This document shows positions 8,644 through 18,494 of a DNA stretch of 64,000 nt, in pieces. The DNA comes from Acinetobacter sp. NIPH 2699. Its GTDB lineage: Bacteria; Pseudomonadota; Gammaproteobacteria; Pseudomonadales; Moraxellaceae. Numbering within the stretch: position 1 is the stretch's first letter; each line of letters begins with the position of its first letter. The position numbers and the translations under genes were made by a program. Location of the stretch: the NCBI RefSeq assembly GCF_022549355.1, contig NZ_JAKZGL010000010.1, forward strand, positions 1 through 64,000. Direction: 5' to 3'. A model generated the notes under the pieces. The model was given only the letters and a program-made list of their open reading frames with translations, was not told where the DNA came from and made no database searches.

Positions 8644-8671
8644 AAAACAGGCAAAATCATTTGCCTGTTTT
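8644..8671 (-). terminator. intra-operon hairpin between metQ and metN
   Basis: A perfect 12-bp stem (AAAACAGGCAAA / TTTGCCTGTTTT) with a 4-nt loop, followed on the minus strand by TTCTTTTTAATTT. It falls between metQ and metN and looks like a partial terminator or an mRNA 3'-end stabiliser. Confidence 0.65.
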
Positions 8672-8694
8672 GTGGAGCGCCGGAGCGTAGTATA

Positions 8695-9570
8695 TTACGA
8701 ATTCGCTTCAGTGAGATAGCTTGTCGGTTTGTTTACATCAACCTTAGTGCCATCAAAGTGCTCTTGTACATATTTCTTCACTGCTTCTGTATGATAAAGC
8801 GCACCAACTTTTTGTAGCACAGCATCATCTTTACGTGATTCAGCAGTCGCTAAAACATTGACATTAAGTTTGGTGCTTTGATCAACAGGTTCATAAAAGA
8901 CAGCATCTTTCAGAACGTTTAAACCACCTTCCATTGCCAGTGTATTACCCAATAAAATCGCATCTACTTCGTCTTTAACACGTACAGCAGTTGCCATTTG
9001 AATTGGTTTAATCACGATTTTTTTGCTGTTTTCAATAATATCAGCAGGCGTGCCTTTTACTGGATCAAAGTCAGCTTTTAACTTGATTAAACCAGCACTT
9101 TGTAAAAGTAATAACGCACGAGATTCATTGGCACCGTCATTTGGAATCGCAATGGTTGCGCCTTCAGCAAACTCTTCAACGGTTTTCACTTTGCTTGAAT
9201 AGATACCCATTGGCTCTAAATAAGTCGTTGAAACAGGTGCAATCTTATCTTTATTTGCAGCATTGAATGCAACAAGGTAAGCGTAAGATTGGAAAGCATT
9301 CAGGTCAACTTCTTTATTCGCTGCTGCTGTATTCATTGCAACATAGTCAGTGAAGTTTTTAATTTCTAGTTTAAGGCCAGCATCTTTGGTTTCAGGTAAG
9401 GTTGCAATATAACGCCAGATGTCAGCGTCAGAACCTGTAGACGCGATGACAACAGTTTGTAATGCAGCAGCATCACCTTTTTGCTCGGTTGATGCGGTAT
9501 CTGGTTGTTTACTGCAAGCTGCAAGTAATAACACCGATACACTTAAAAAAAGACTAATCAGCTTTTTCAT
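8695..9570 (-). CDS. metQ: methionine-binding lipoprotein (MetQ/NlpA family)
   Basis: Periplasmic substrate-binding lipoprotein that delivers methionine to MetNI. A lipoprotein signal peptide ends in LLLAAC with the lipidated Cys19. The mature part follows the NlpA pattern, with VVIASTGSDADIWRYIA, then IKNFTDYVAMN, then NLNAFQSYAYL-like sequence, ending in PTSYLTEANS. Length 291 is slightly above the usual 270. The gene is first in a metQ-metN-metI order, unlike metNIQ of enterobacteria. An AGGA site precedes the ATG. Confidence 0.94.
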   Translation of the reverse strand: MKKLISLFLSVSVLLLAACSKQPDTASTEQKGDAAALQTVVIASTGSDADIWRYIATLPETKDAGLKLEIKNFTDYVAMNTAAANKEVDLNAFQSYAYLVAFNAANKDKIAPVSTTYLEPMGIYSSKVKTVEEFAEGATIAIPNDGANESRALLLLQSAGLIKLKADFDPVKGTPADIIENSKKIVIKPIQMATAVRVKDEVDAILLGNTLAMEGGLNVLKDAVFYEPVDQSTKLNVNVLATAESRKDDAVLQKVGALYHTEAVKKYVQEHFDGTKVDVNKPTSYLTEANS

Positions 9571-10140
9571 GTATAAATCCTAATCGGAATAATGTCGAGA
9601 AAATCATTATTTCTCTAGCATTAATGATTGCAATAGGTTTGTATGTTGTAAATTGGCAGCATACTCAAACAACCCATAAATTATTTTTGAGGCTTGAATG
9701 CGTGTGATGTCTACAACATAAGATAAAGTAGATGAATATTCATGTTCCAATTCAGTATATACATATGGGAACGAATGGTTCATCTCATTTTCAAATCAAA
9801 TTTGGATTTAGCTGCAATTTGTTTTGTTAGGGTAAATATTCCAGTCATTTCAAAATAATGAAAAAGAATATGGAGTTAACATAAAAACAACATCTAAAAT
9901 TTCGGCAATCATAACAACAATTTGGGGTGGGTTATAGTAGGACAAATTGTCCTTTGGCGGTTGAAAGGCTGATTTTTTGTAATAAATTACATTATAAGTA
10001 AATATAAATGAATGATAGTTTTATGAATTTTTAAAAAAAGATAGTGAGATGAATCAGTTGAATAGTAAATATATATTTTTCTGAATTTTATATTTAAATA
10101 ATGAATATAGAAATCATATTTATGCAATTTATGGAATAAA
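9571..10140. other. non-coding region between metQ and purD
   Basis: A very AT-rich 570 bp. The left part is the metQ leader; on the minus strand TTGCAA, 18 bp, then TAATGA is a possible metQ promoter. At 9939-9953 an AGGACAA-A-TTGTCCT palindrome could be an operator. The right part (about 9990-10140) is extremely A+T rich. A 62-codon frame there contains the purD terminator and is not credible. Confidence 0.4.
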
Positions 10141-10162
10141 AAAGCCTTCCGAAGAAGGCTTT
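10141..10162 (-). terminator. Rho-independent terminator after purD
   Basis: A 9-bp stem AAAGCCTTC / GAAGGCTTT with a 4-nt loop, followed by a T run on the minus strand, 18 bp past the purD stop codon. Confidence 0.85.
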
Positions 10163-10180
10163 CATTTTTAGTCAAAAAAC

Positions 10181-11467
10181 TTATTCAGCTTTTTCACGTG
10201 CAATTGCACGATAGCCAATGTCACTACGGTATTGCATACCAGTGAAAGTCACCTGACCACAAACTTCTAAAGCATTGATTTGGGCTTCAAGAACGGTATC
10301 GCCAAGTGCGGTAACACATAGCACACGACCACCCGCAGTTACAATATGCCCATCATCGGTCATCGCTGTACCCGCATGAAAGATTTTGGTGTCTTCAGGA
10401 GATTGACCGATACCCGAAATCACGTCACCTTTGCGTACGGTTTCTGGATAACCCTCGGCAGCCAGAACGATACCGATGGATTTACGCTCATCCCATTCTG
10501 CTTTGTTTGGTAAGTTGCCTTCAATACCTGCTTCAACCAAATCAACGAGAGATGATTTCAAACGCATCATGATCGGCTGCGTTTCAGGATCACCAAAACG
10601 GCAGTTGAATTCAATAACACGCGGTTGACCTTGTTCATCGATCATTAGACCCGCATATAAGAAACCTGTATAGACATGACCATCTGCAGCCATACCGTCA
10701 ACAGTCGGACGCATGACTTCATTCATGACACGTTCGAAGACTTCTGTAGTCACGACTGGAGCAGGTGAGTATGCACCCATACCACCTGTGTTTGGACCTT
10801 GGTCACCTTCAAAAATACGCTTATGGTCTTGTGAAGTTGCCATTGGCAAGATGTTGTTACCATCAATCATACAAATGAAAGAAGCTTCTTCGCCAGCAAG
10901 GAATTGTTCAACCACAACACGTGAACCTGCATCACCAAACTTATTGCCTGCAAGCATGTCATCGATTGCAGCAAACGCTTCTTGGTTGGTCATGGCAACG
11001 ATCACGCCTTTACCCGCAGCTAAGCCATCTGCTTTAATAACGATCGGTGCACCATTTTTCTCAACGTAGGCCTTGGCAGCATCTACTTCGGTAAATACAT
11101 CATAAAATGCAGTCGGAATGTTATGGCGTTTTAAGAAATGCTTTGCAAACGCTTTTGAACCTTCAAGTTGTGCTGCGTATTGTGTTGGCCCCCAAATTTT
11201 TAGACCTGCTTCACGGGCAGCATCTACCACACCATTGACTAATGGTGCTTCTGGACCAACAATCACCAATGCCACATCATTTGCTTTTGCAAAAGCAATC
11301 ACTGCTGGATTGTCTAAAATATCGAGTTCGACGTTTTTACATTTATCTTCTGTTGCTGTGCCTGCATTACCCGGAGCAACAAAAACTTGAGTCACTTTTG
11401 TATCTTGTGCGATTTTCCATGCAAGTGCATGTTCACGGCCACCGCTACCCAAAACTAAAATATTCAT
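10181..11467 (-). CDS. purD: phosphoribosylamine-glycine ligase (GAR synthetase)
   Basis: Second step of de novo purine synthesis: joins phosphoribosylamine and glycine with ATP. The 428-residue length matches the bacterial enzyme. It begins MNILVLGSGGREHALAWK, the family start, and continues with an ATP-grasp domain (PIVIKADGLAAGKGVIV near residue 137; GGMGAYSPAP near 229; EFNCRFGDPETQ near 287). It lies downstream of purH, separated by a terminator, in the same direction. Confidence 0.97.
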   Translation of the reverse strand: MNILVLGSGGREHALAWKIAQDTKVTQVFVAPGNAGTATEDKCKNVELDILDNPAVIAFAKANDVALVIVGPEAPLVNGVVDAAREAGLKIWGPTQYAAQLEGSKAFAKHFLKRHNIPTAFYDVFTEVDAAKAYVEKNGAPIVIKADGLAAGKGVIVAMTNQEAFAAIDDMLAGNKFGDAGSRVVVEQFLAGEEASFICMIDGNNILPMATSQDHKRIFEGDQGPNTGGMGAYSPAPVVTTEVFERVMNEVMRPTVDGMAADGHVYTGFLYAGLMIDEQGQPRVIEFNCRFGDPETQPIMMRLKSSLVDLVEAGIEGNLPNKAEWDERKSIGIVLAAEGYPETVRKGDVISGIGQSPEDTKIFHAGTAMTDDGHIVTAGGRVLCVTALGDTVLEAQINALEVCGQVTFTGMQYRSDIGYRAIAREKAE

Positions 11468-11520
11468 TATTAAGTTATTTCCTTTTTCAGTATTTAAGAA
11501 TATACCTGTTCAGAATAAAA

Positions 11521-11569
11521 AAGTCCCCCTGAGATACGATGATTAAGGCATCGCAAAAAAGGGAGACTT
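11521..11569 (-). terminator. terminator between purH and purD
   Basis: On the minus strand AAGTCTCCC pairs with GGGGGACTT around a 31-nt insert that can itself fold, followed by TTTTTTATT. It lies 9 bp past the purH stop and may attenuate rather than fully stop reading into purD. Confidence 0.65.
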
Positions 11570-11577
11570 GGGTGTTC

Positions 11578-13164
11578 TTAATGACGGAAGTGACGCATGC
11601 CTGTAAAGACCATTGCGATGCCAGCTTCATCGGCCGCTGCAATTGTTTCTTCGTCACGCATTGAACCGCCCGGTTGGATGATGCATTTGATACCTGCTTT
11701 GGCAGCATTATCAATACCATCACGGAATGGGAAGAATGCGTCAGATGCCATGACAGCACCTTCAACCACTAAACCTGCATGTTCAGCTTTAATTGCTGCA
11801 ATACGTGCTGAGTTAACGCGGCTCATTTGACCTGCACCAATACCTACGGTTTGGCGATCTTTTGCATAAACAATCGCATTAGATTTCACATACTTCGCTA
11901 CTTTCCAAGCAAAGATTAAATCATCAATCTCTTGTTCAGTTGGCGCACGTTTAGTCACAACCTTAAGATCATCTTTGGTGATCATGCCCAAGTCTTGGTC
12001 TTGAACCAATAAGCCGCCATTCACGCGCTTATAGTCAAGTTGTGGTGCACGTGCGTCAATTGCTGGAAGTTCGCCGCATACCATGACACGTACATTCTTC
12101 TTCGCGCCAGTCACCTCAAGCACACCATCTGCAATACTTGGTGCAATAATCACTTCAACGAATTGACGATCCACAATCGCTTGTGCAGTTGCAACATCTA
12201 ATTCACGGTTGAATGCGATAATGCCGCCGAATGCAGATTCAGGATCCGTTGCATAAGCGAGGTCGTAAGCCGCTTTGATACCATCCAGTGAAACCGCAAC
12301 ACCACATGGGTTTGCATGTTTAACGATGACACAAGCAGGTTTCACAAATGATTTCACACATTCAAGTGCGGCATCTGTATCTGCAATATTGTTATAAGAA
12401 AGTTCCTTACCTTGTAGCTGTTTCGCCGTTGAAACAGATGCTTCTTGTGCATTTGCTTCTACATAGAACGCTGCGTTTTGGTGTGGATTTTCACCATAAC
12501 GTAAATCTTGTGCTTTATTCAGTTGCGTGTTGAATGTGCGAGCGAATCTATCCGCATCACCTTCAGTTTTACCCACTCGTGCGCCCAAGTAAGATGCAAT
12601 CATGCCATCATATTGTGCTGTATGTTCATATGCTTTTACAGCTAAGTCGAAACGAGTGTCGTAAGAGAGCGTTCCATTTGCTTTTAATTCAGCAACGACC
12701 GTATCGTAATCCGAGGCGTTTACAATAATACCCACTGATGCGTGGTTTTTTGCAGCGGCGCGAACCATCGTTGGGCCACCGATGTCGATATTTTCAATCG
12801 CATCAGCAAGTGAACAATTTGGTTTTGCTACGGTTGCCGCAAATGGATAGAGATTTACCACAACGAGATCAATTGGATCGATATCGTGTTCTTGCATCAC
12901 AGCTTCGTCTAGACCACGACGAGCCAAGATACCGCCATGAATTTTTGGATGCAGTGTTTTGACACGACCATCCATCATTTCAGGAAAACCAGTATGTTCA
13001 GAAACTTCTACAACGGCGATATTGTTGTCTTTAAGCAACTTATATGTACCGCCAGTAGATAAAATTTCTACCCCTAGAGCTGCAAGATTTTGAGCAAATT
13101 CAACGATTCCAGTTTTGTCTGAAACAGAGATTAAAGCACGTTTGATAGTCATGATTTTAGTCAA
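11578..13164 (-). CDS. purH: bifunctional AICAR transformylase / IMP cyclohydrolase
   Basis: Carries out the last two steps to IMP: formyl transfer from 10-formyl-THF to AICAR, then ring closure. At 528 residues it matches E. coli PurH (529). The N-terminal cyclohydrolase domain begins [15 protein letters not shown], with [11 protein letters not shown] near residue 71. The C-terminal transformylase domain has KHANPCGVA near residue 270 and ends [11 protein letters not shown], the family terminus. The gene follows fis, with a terminator in between, and precedes purD. Confidence 0.97.
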   Translation of the reverse strand: MTKIMTIKRALISVSDKTGIVEFAQNLAALGVEILSTGGTYKLLKDNNIAVVEVSEHTGFPEMMDGRVKTLHPKIHGGILARRGLDEAVMQEHDIDPIDLVVVNLYPFAATVAKPNCSLADAIENIDIGGPTMVRAAAKNHASVGIIVNASDYDTVVAELKANGTLSYDTRFDLAVKAYEHTAQYDGMIASYLGARVGKTEGDADRFARTFNTQLNKAQDLRYGENPHQNAAFYVEANAQEASVSTAKQLQGKELSYNNIADTDAALECVKSFVKPACVIVKHANPCGVAVSLDGIKAAYDLAYATDPESAFGGIIAFNRELDVATAQAIVDRQFVEVIIAPSIADGVLEVTGAKKNVRVMVCGELPAIDARAPQLDYKRVNGGLLVQDQDLGMITKDDLKVVTKRAPTEQEIDDLIFAWKVAKYVKSNAIVYAKDRQTVGIGAGQMSRVNSARIAAIKAEHAGLVVEGAVMASDAFFPFRDGIDNAAKAGIKCIIQPGGSMRDEETIAAADEAGIAMVFTGMRHFRH

Positions 13165-13200
13165 CAGTTTGAAGTCTACAGATTAAAACAAAGGCATAAA

Positions 13201-13228
13201 AAAATGCCCACGAGAACGTGAGCATTTT
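13201..13228 (-). terminator. Rho-independent terminator after fis
   Basis: On the minus strand AAAATGCTCACG pairs (one G-T wobble) with CGTGGGCATTTT around TTCT, followed by TTT. It lies just past the fis stop codon and 37 bp before the purH start. Confidence 0.8.
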
Positions 13229-13233
13229 ATCAA

Positions 13234-13503
13234 TTATTCACTCATTAAACCGTGAGCTTTTAACTTTTTGCGTAAAGTTCCACGGTTAAGGCCTAGAATC
13301 TCAGCAGCACGTGTTTGGTTGCCACGAGTATATTCTAAGACCACAGATAAAAGAGGTTTCTCCATTTCTGCTAAAACCATGTCATACACTTGAGATGGTT
13401 GCTCACCTTGCAATTGTGCAAAATAATGACGAACTGCGCGATCTACATGGATGCGAAGAGCGACATCAGATTGAGCCGTAAAAATAGGAGATTTGCTATT
13501 CAT
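13234..13503 (-). CDS. fis: Fis-family nucleoid-associated DNA-binding protein
   Basis: Small homodimeric nucleoid protein that bends DNA and activates stable-RNA promoters. The ATG at 13503 gives 89 residues starting MNSKSPIF, close to E. coli Fis (98); a longer upstream reading ([10 protein letters not shown]) has no support. The C-terminal helix-turn-helix reads [20 protein letters not shown] then RKKLKAHGL, which is diagnostic. Unlike in enterobacteria there is no dusB upstream. The gene has a leader of about 300 nt and its own terminator, next to purH. A promoter with a GC-rich discriminator lies about 300 bp upstream. Confidence 0.93.
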   Translation of the reverse strand: MNSKSPIFTAQSDVALRIHVDRAVRHYFAQLQGEQPSQVYDMVLAEMEKPLLSVVLEYTRGNQTRAAEILGLNRGTLRKKLKAHGLMSE

Positions 13504-13803
13504 GCGTTTTAATCCGAAAAATAAAAATATCACTTGGATAAAGTGATATATAAATGTGGTCTGAATTACTGAGCCCTGTTTTAGATCCTAAAACAGTGAC
13601 TCTAAAACAATGCGACTATTAGCTTGCCACAAATCCTCGAATTGTGTAAAAAATAAGCGTAACAATAGTTAAATATTTGTTACAGCCTACTTTCAAAAAC
13701 AAAAAAACCGACAATGCGCTTATGGGGTAGAAGCACAGTTCGTTTAACTATATTTTGTCTTTAAATAACGAGGAGTATGTAGGTCAAAGCTTTCGTGGCG
13801 CGT
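13504..13803 (-). other. long fis leader with inverted repeats
   Basis: About 300 bp between the putative fis promoter and its start codon, with no ORF. It holds a perfect palindrome at 13576-13596 (CTGTTTTAG / CTAAAACAG around ATC). A smaller stem-loop at 13529-13549 (ATCACTT / AAGTGAT) lies close to the ribosome binding region, and a TAACAA / TTGTTA pair at about 13660-13682. These could form leader RNA structure or bind a regulator. Confidence 0.45.
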
Positions 13804-13832
13804 ATCATACCACTGTCAGCGAAAAAGTGAGC
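13804..13832 (-). promoter_or_regulatory. putative extended -10 promoter of fis
   Basis: On the minus strand the sequence TGGTATGATACGCGCC has an extended -10 (TG-n-TATGAT, the hexamer at 13804-13809) followed by a GC-rich discriminator. That discriminator is typical of stable-RNA and fis-type promoters under stringent control. No good -35 is seen at 17 bp. Its distance to fis is long, so a small RNA gene starting here is also possible. Confidence 0.45.
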
Positions 13833-13879
13833 AAATTAACTGCACTTTTTTTATATTTTTTTGTCTTTTTTTTACGTTT

Positions 13880-14743
13880 TTAGGGTTGTACAATTTCTAA
13901 ACTATAGTCATTAAAGCTATTTTTACTATTTTGGATGGTAAATTCAAATCGAAATGGATTATTGCTTGGGATGCGTTGAATGGTCTTTAAACTATCAACC
14001 AAATAGTTTTGTGGTGTTAACACCGTATTTGAAATGACTTCGCCATTGTTTTTCAAAGTGACTTTAATGGCTGGCAGCACAACACTGTTTTGGTGTCGAT
14101 TGACGAGCGTACCTGAAAAACGTGTTGAATCTCGATCGGCAGATCTAACGTTCACTTTCTCAAAGTTTAAATATTTATACGGCTCATCTCTTGTTTTACA
14201 TGTCAAAACACCACACGCATAATTAAAGATTCGGTTTAACGCAGGGCTTTCATGCATTAAGTTGGGGTTGAACCATAAAATTTGGAAGGCAAATACCAAT
14301 ATAAGGGTGATATTACCTAATCCCCAAAGGGTGTAATACAGCCAACCATGTTGTTTTTCATTTGAGCTCTCATCAATGATAAGCGTGTCTTCTGAAAGGT
14401 TTAAGTTAGGTAAAGCTGTTACAGGCTCGGTATTAAAATAATTCAGGTTGTTTAAATAAGTCAGTAGATCGATATTTGAGTTTTCAATTTTCTGATCAAA
14501 GATACTTAAAATTTGCATTTGCTTTTCTGCAAATGAGCTATTGGGCTGGATCGAAGAAAATAATGAGCGACTTGCAGGCGCTACAATGGTCTCATCTTGT
14601 TCAGACGCTAATAAATTCGTGAGTGCATTAAAATTAATCACACATTTTGGACAACAAACCATACCCTGTGCAACGCTGAGTTGTGAAAGGGTCACTTTGT
14701 ACACGGTTGAGCATTTAGGGCAGCGGGTTTGTTTTTCACTCAT
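13880..14743 (-). CDS. DUF3426 zinc-ribbon membrane protein
   Basis: A 287-residue protein with an N-terminal MJ0042-type zinc ribbon (CPKC at 8-11 and CCPKC at 30-34), an acidic low-complexity linker, one transmembrane segment at about 136-158 (GLGNITLILVFAFQILWF), and an extracytoplasmic DUF3426 domain of beta-strand character. Function is unknown. In many proteobacteria it sits beside prmA and fis, as here: its start lies 14 bp after the prmA stop, so the two form an operon. The zinc ribbon faces the cytoplasm by the expected topology. Confidence 0.9.
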   Translation of the reverse strand: MSEKQTRCPKCSTVYKVTLSQLSVAQGMVCCPKCVINFNALTNLLASEQDETIVAPASRSLFSSIQPNSSFAEKQMQILSIFDQKIENSNIDLLTYLNNLNYFNTEPVTALPNLNLSEDTLIIDESSNEKQHGWLYYTLWGLGNITLILVFAFQILWFNPNLMHESPALNRIFNYACGVLTCKTRDEPYKYLNFEKVNVRSADRDSTRFSGTLVNRHQNSVVLPAIKVTLKNNGEVISNTVLTPQNYLVDSLKTIQRIPSNNPFRFEFTIQNSKNSFNDYSLEIVQP

Positions 14744-14757
14744 AAGTTATAGAGATC

Positions 14758-15663
14758 TCAAGTTGTTGTTTTGCGTTTTCCTGAAATACGACACCAGTTT
14801 TCTTCACGCTTTTCAATCTCTAATATATCAAAAAACTGCGAGTAAACACTAGAAACATCAGCAACTTGCTCTTCTATTACGCCAGCAAGTGCGAACTCGC
14901 CCTCGTTTTTTAATAAAGTTGAGAATTCAGGCGCAAGTGCCATTAACGGTGCTGCCAAAATATTTGCAACCAGTACATCAGCGTGTTGTTGTTTAAATTC
15001 TTGATCAAACTCTTCTGGTAATCCTACATAAAGGCGATCCAGTACACCATTCAATTCTGCATTTTGTTTGGTTGCCAATACGGCTTGTGGGTCAATATCG
15101 GTTGCATAGACTTTCTTTGCACCGAGTAACAATGCTGCCACACCTAAAATCCCTGAGCCACACCCATAGTCAATCACGACTTTGTCTTTGACATCGGTTT
15201 TGCCTAACCATTGTAAGCATAGGAATGTACTGGCATGGTTGCCTGTACCGAAAGCTAAACCTGGATCAAGTTTGATATTGGTTGCATCTGCCTCAGGTGG
15301 TTCTAGCCATTCAGGTACGATCCAGTATTTTTCACCGATTTGGATTGGCTCGTAATAATCCATCCATGCTCGTTCCCACACTTGGTTTTCTAGATATTCA
15401 TGACGCATCGGAACATCAGGAAGTTGTGCTTTTAAGAATGCTTCTAAAGTATCAACATCAATTGGATCATTTTCTTCTTGCTGATAGATGCCTGTAACAA
15501 TGACTTTATTCCAAAGCGGTGTTTCACCTGGTAATGGTTCAAGTAAAGCCTGATCTTCGGCATCATCTAAGGTTACACTTACCGCGCCTAAAGATAAGAG
15601 TAGGGTTTCAGTAAGTTCAACTTGATCTTGATCGACAGTAATATGAATTTGTAGCCAGTTCAC
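14758..15663 (-). CDS. prmA: ribosomal protein L11 methyltransferase
   Basis: Trimethylates lysines and the N-terminus of ribosomal protein L11 using SAM. The length of 301 residues matches E. coli PrmA (293). The N-terminal substrate-recognition domain starts [10 protein letters not shown]. The catalytic domain has [11 protein letters not shown] at 133-143 and the SAM loop [10 protein letters not shown] at 165-174, then [11 protein letters not shown]. It is the first gene of an operon with the DUF3426 protein, a common arrangement. Confidence 0.95.
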   Translation of the reverse strand: MNWLQIHITVDQDQVELTETLLLSLGAVSVTLDDAEDQALLEPLPGETPLWNKVIVTGIYQQEENDPIDVDTLEAFLKAQLPDVPMRHEYLENQVWERAWMDYYEPIQIGEKYWIVPEWLEPPEADATNIKLDPGLAFGTGNHASTFLCLQWLGKTDVKDKVVIDYGCGSGILGVAALLLGAKKVYATDIDPQAVLATKQNAELNGVLDRLYVGLPEEFDQEFKQQHADVLVANILAAPLMALAPEFSTLLKNEGEFALAGVIEEQVADVSSVYSQFFDILEIEKREENWCRISGKRKTTT

Positions 15664-15793
15664 AGGACAACCTAAGTAAATGTATTTGGGAATATTGTAA
15701 TGGATTCAGACTTATTAAAGGGCCTATAAAATAGACAGATTACAATTTTAAGATGAAATCTATGTGGTTTTTTGGAATTCAGTATTTAAAAAT

Positions 15794-15828
15794 AAGAAAG
15801 GATGCCACATAACGCGGCATCCTTTCTT
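15794..15828 (-). terminator. Rho-independent terminator of the secreted-protein gene
   Basis: A perfect 13-bp stem (AAGAAAGGATGCC and its complement) with a 9-nt loop, followed by ATTTTTAAA on the minus strand. It lies 29 bp after the stop of the gene at 15857. Confidence 0.85.
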
Positions 15829-15856
15829 GGATATTCATTCAAGCACTTGAATAGAT

Positions 15857-16252
15857 TTAAGGTGCTTCTTGGTTCAGAATTGGTTGTTCGGTATTTTCGA
15901 TTGGCGCAGCAAGTTCGGCTGGTACTGCTTCTACTGGTATTTCATCCGTAGGTGAACTGACAGGGCGTGGTTCAGATTGAGTTTCTGAAATTTTACTTTG
16001 TGTTTCTGGTGGTGCTTCTGATGCAGGAGTAGGAGGCTGGAAGCTTAACTTGCCATTTTCATCACTTTCACAAGCGCCGTTAAAAACAACACCTTTGTAG
16101 GCAAATGAAATCGCATCACCTTGTTTTTTACCTTTACACACTTGCTGATACTTTTGAGTCAGTTGATCAGCAGAAGTTTTGGCATTTGCTTGAGCCGTTA
16201 CAGTAAAACATAAACTACAGATGAATGATGTTAGTAAGAGCTTCGAGTTCAT
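15857..16252 (-). CDS. secreted protein with Pro/Glu-rich tail
   Basis: A 131-residue protein with a clear signal peptide (MNSKLLLTSFICSLCFTVTA, cleavage likely after AQANA). A small domain with two cysteines follows (VCKGKKQGDAISFAYKGVVF then NGACESDENG), which probably form a disulfide. The last 60 residues are rich in Pro, Glu and Ser and look unstructured. I recognise no family. It is monocistronic, with a strong terminator. Confidence 0.75.
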   Translation of the reverse strand: MNSKLLLTSFICSLCFTVTAQANAKTSADQLTQKYQQVCKGKKQGDAISFAYKGVVFNGACESDENGKLSFQPPTPASEAPPETQSKISETQSEPRPVSSPTDEIPVEAVPAELAAPIENTEQPILNQEAP

Positions 16253-16440
16253 TTCATTTTCCTAAGTATTTGTTCTGTATGTTTAGGATAGAAATATTCT
16301 GAGATAAAACAGTGGTGATCAGGTTAGCGATTTTGGAGCACTTTGTTAAAAGTACAGGGAAAATGCAACATAAAGTTTCTTTTTGTGTCTTCTGTAGTCT
16401 TATCAATCTTTTGTAAGCAGTAACAATCTCACTGCTTTTT

Positions 16441-16469
16441 TTCAAATAACAGGGAAAATCCTGTATAAT
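16441..16469 (+). promoter_or_regulatory. promoter of mnmG
   Basis: A perfect TATAAT at 16464-16469 with an upstream TG (extended -10) and a TTCAAA -35 at 16441-16446, spaced 17 bp. It lies 33 bp before the mnmG start codon. Confidence 0.65.
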
Positions 16470-16502
16470 GCTCTGTCATTTTTTGAATACACATTTACCA
16501 CT

Positions 16503-18383
16503 ATGCACTATCCTAAAGTTTACGACGTTATCGTAATTGGTGGCGGTCACGCTGGTACGGAAGCGGCGCTTGCGGCTGCACGTATGGGAAGACAAACATT
16601 ATTGTTGACGCATAATATTGAAACTTTGGGGCAGATGAGCTGTAACCCTGCGATTGGTGGTATTGGTAAATCACATCTGGTCCGTGAAATTGATGCGCTG
16701 GGCGGTGCAATGGCACTGGCTGCGGATAAAGGTGGTATTCAATTCCGTATTTTAAATTCTCGTAAAGGTGCAGCGGTTCGTGCTACACGTGCGCAGGCTG
16801 ACCGAGTACGTTTTAAAGCTGCGATTCGTCATATTTTAGAAAACCAAGCGAACTTGGATATTTTCCAGCAAGCGGCAGATGATCTGATTGTTGAGGGTGA
16901 TACGGTTAAAGGTGTCGTCACGCAAATGGGGATTCGTTTTGATACCAAAACGGTGGTATTGACGACAGGAACTTTCTTGGGTGGTGTGATTCATATTGGT
17001 TTACAAAACTCAAGTGGTGGCCGCGCAGGTGATCCGCCATCAATTGCATTGGCACAGCGTTTACGTGAACTTAAATTACCAGTAGGTCGTTTGAAAACAG
17101 GTACGCCACCACGTATTGATGCGCGTACAGTTGACTTTTCTGTTATGACTGCGCAACCGGGCGATTTCCCATCTCCTGTGATGTCCTTTATGGGTGATGT
17201 GTCGATGCACCCAGAACAAGTGAATTGTTATATTACGCATACCAGTGAAAAAACCCATGAGATTATTCGTGGTGGTTTGGATCGTTCACCGATGTATACA
17301 GGTGTGATTGAAGGTGTTGGGCCTCGTTACTGTCCATCGATTGAAGATAAAATTCATCGTTTTGCAGATAAAGATTCACATCAGGTTTTCTTGGAGCCTG
17401 AAGGCTTGGATACCCATGAGCTTTACCCAAATGGTATCTCGACTTCATTGCCTTTTGATGTTCAGTTCAATTTGGTTCGTTCGATTCGTGGTATGGAAAA
17501 TGCGCATATTTTGCGTCCTGGTTATGCGATTGAATATGACTACTTTAATCCACAAGCATTGAAATTTACCCTTGAAACCAAAGCCATCCAGAACTTGTAT
17601 TTTGCGGGTCAGATTAACGGTACAACAGGTTATGAAGAAGCTGGCGCACAAGGTTTGCTTGCCGGCTTAAATGCGGCACGCCGTGCTTGGGAACAAGAAG
17701 AATGGACACCAAAACGTGATCAAGCCTATATGGGGGTATTGGTTGACGACTTAATCACTTTAGGTACTAAAGAGCCATATCGTATGTTCACCTCACGCGC
17801 GGAATATCGTTTGATGTTGCGTGAAGACAATGCGGATCAACGTTTAACGCCGATTGGTCGTGAACTTGGTTTGGTGGATGATGAGCGTTGGGCTGCATAT
17901 AGCGAGAAAATGGAAGCAGTTGAACGTGAAACTTCTCGTTTACAGCACTTATGGGCAGCACCAAATAACCCAATGGGTAAAAAATTCGTTGAGATGACGG
18001 GTGCTGATTTGAGTAAAGAGTGCAGCGCAATTGATTTACTGAAACGTCCAAATATTGATTTCAGCCAAATTGCAGAATTGACAGGCTCGGATGTGGCTCA
18101 GCATGTGGGTGAGCAGATCGAAATTGCGGTAAAATATCAAGGCTATATTAATCGTCAACATGAAGATGTTGCACAGTTAAAACGTCTTGAGGAAACCAAG
18201 ATTCCTGCTGATTTTGATTATGATATTGTCTCGGGCTTATCTCGTGAAATTACCCAGAAATTGAAAACCGTTCGTCCCGAAACATTGGCTCAAGCCAATC
18301 GTATTCCGGGCGTGACCCCAGCCGCAGTTCAGTTGGTGATGATCACCATTCGTAAAAATAATATGGCGAAGAAATCAGCGTAA
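16503..18383 (+). CDS. mnmG: tRNA uridine-5-carboxymethylaminomethyl modification enzyme, large subunit
   Basis: FAD-dependent enzyme that works with MnmE to add a (carboxymethyl)aminomethyl group to wobble uridine 34 of several tRNAs. The 626-residue length is standard (E. coli 629). The FAD loop [19 protein letters not shown] begins near residue 11. Other family motifs are [32 protein letters not shown] and the C-terminal helical domain that contacts MnmE, including IPGVTPAAV. It is transcribed alone, with its own promoter and terminator. Confidence 0.97.
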   Translation: MHYPKVYDVIVIGGGHAGTEAALAAARMGRQTLLLTHNIETLGQMSCNPAIGGIGKSHLVREIDALGGAMALAADKGGIQFRILNSRKGAAVRATRAQADRVRFKAAIRHILENQANLDIFQQAADDLIVEGDTVKGVVTQMGIRFDTKTVVLTTGTFLGGVIHIGLQNSSGGRAGDPPSIALAQRLRELKLPVGRLKTGTPPRIDARTVDFSVMTAQPGDFPSPVMSFMGDVSMHPEQVNCYITHTSEKTHEIIRGGLDRSPMYTGVIEGVGPRYCPSIEDKIHRFADKDSHQVFLEPEGLDTHELYPNGISTSLPFDVQFNLVRSIRGMENAHILRPGYAIEYDYFNPQALKFTLETKAIQNLYFAGQINGTTGYEEAGAQGLLAGLNAARRAWEQEEWTPKRDQAYMGVLVDDLITLGTKEPYRMFTSRAEYRLMLREDNADQRLTPIGRELGLVDDERWAAYSEKMEAVERETSRLQHLWAAPNNPMGKKFVEMTGADLSKECSAIDLLKRPNIDFSQIAELTGSDVAQHVGEQIEIAVKYQGYINRQHEDVAQLKRLEETKIPADFDYDIVSGLSREITQKLKTVRPETLAQANRIPGVTPAAVQLVMITIRKNNMAKKSA

Positions 18384-18408
18384 TTTTTTGCTATAAAAGA
18401 TAGATACT

Positions 18409-18440
18409 AAAAACACCCTTTTACCAAAAAGGGTGTTTTT
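18409..18440 (+). terminator. Rho-independent terminator after mnmG
   Basis: A 14-bp stem AAAAACACCCTTTT / AAAAGGGTGTTTTT with a 4-nt loop, followed by CTTT, 25 bp past the mnmG stop. Confidence 0.85.
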
Positions 18441-18494
18441 CTTTGAGTCTCATATCTTACTATTCAATATGTGCTGGGCTAGGTATATAAATTA

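Noticed and set aside
9571..9780. MetJ boxes upstream of metQ
   Set aside because: Only a single AGACATC-like half site is visible and no tandem repeats of the 8-bp consensus.
9987..10175. Minus-strand ORF of 62 codons between metQ and purD
   Set aside because: It contains the purD terminator hairpin, is extremely rich in Ile/Lys/Tyr/His and has no ribosome binding site.
11487..11765. Minus-strand ORF overlapping the end of purH
   Set aside because: Alternate frame of purH that runs through its terminator.
16254..16445. Minus-strand ORF of 63 codons upstream of mnmG
   Set aside because: No ribosome binding site and abuts the secreted-protein start; composition is like non-coding DNA.
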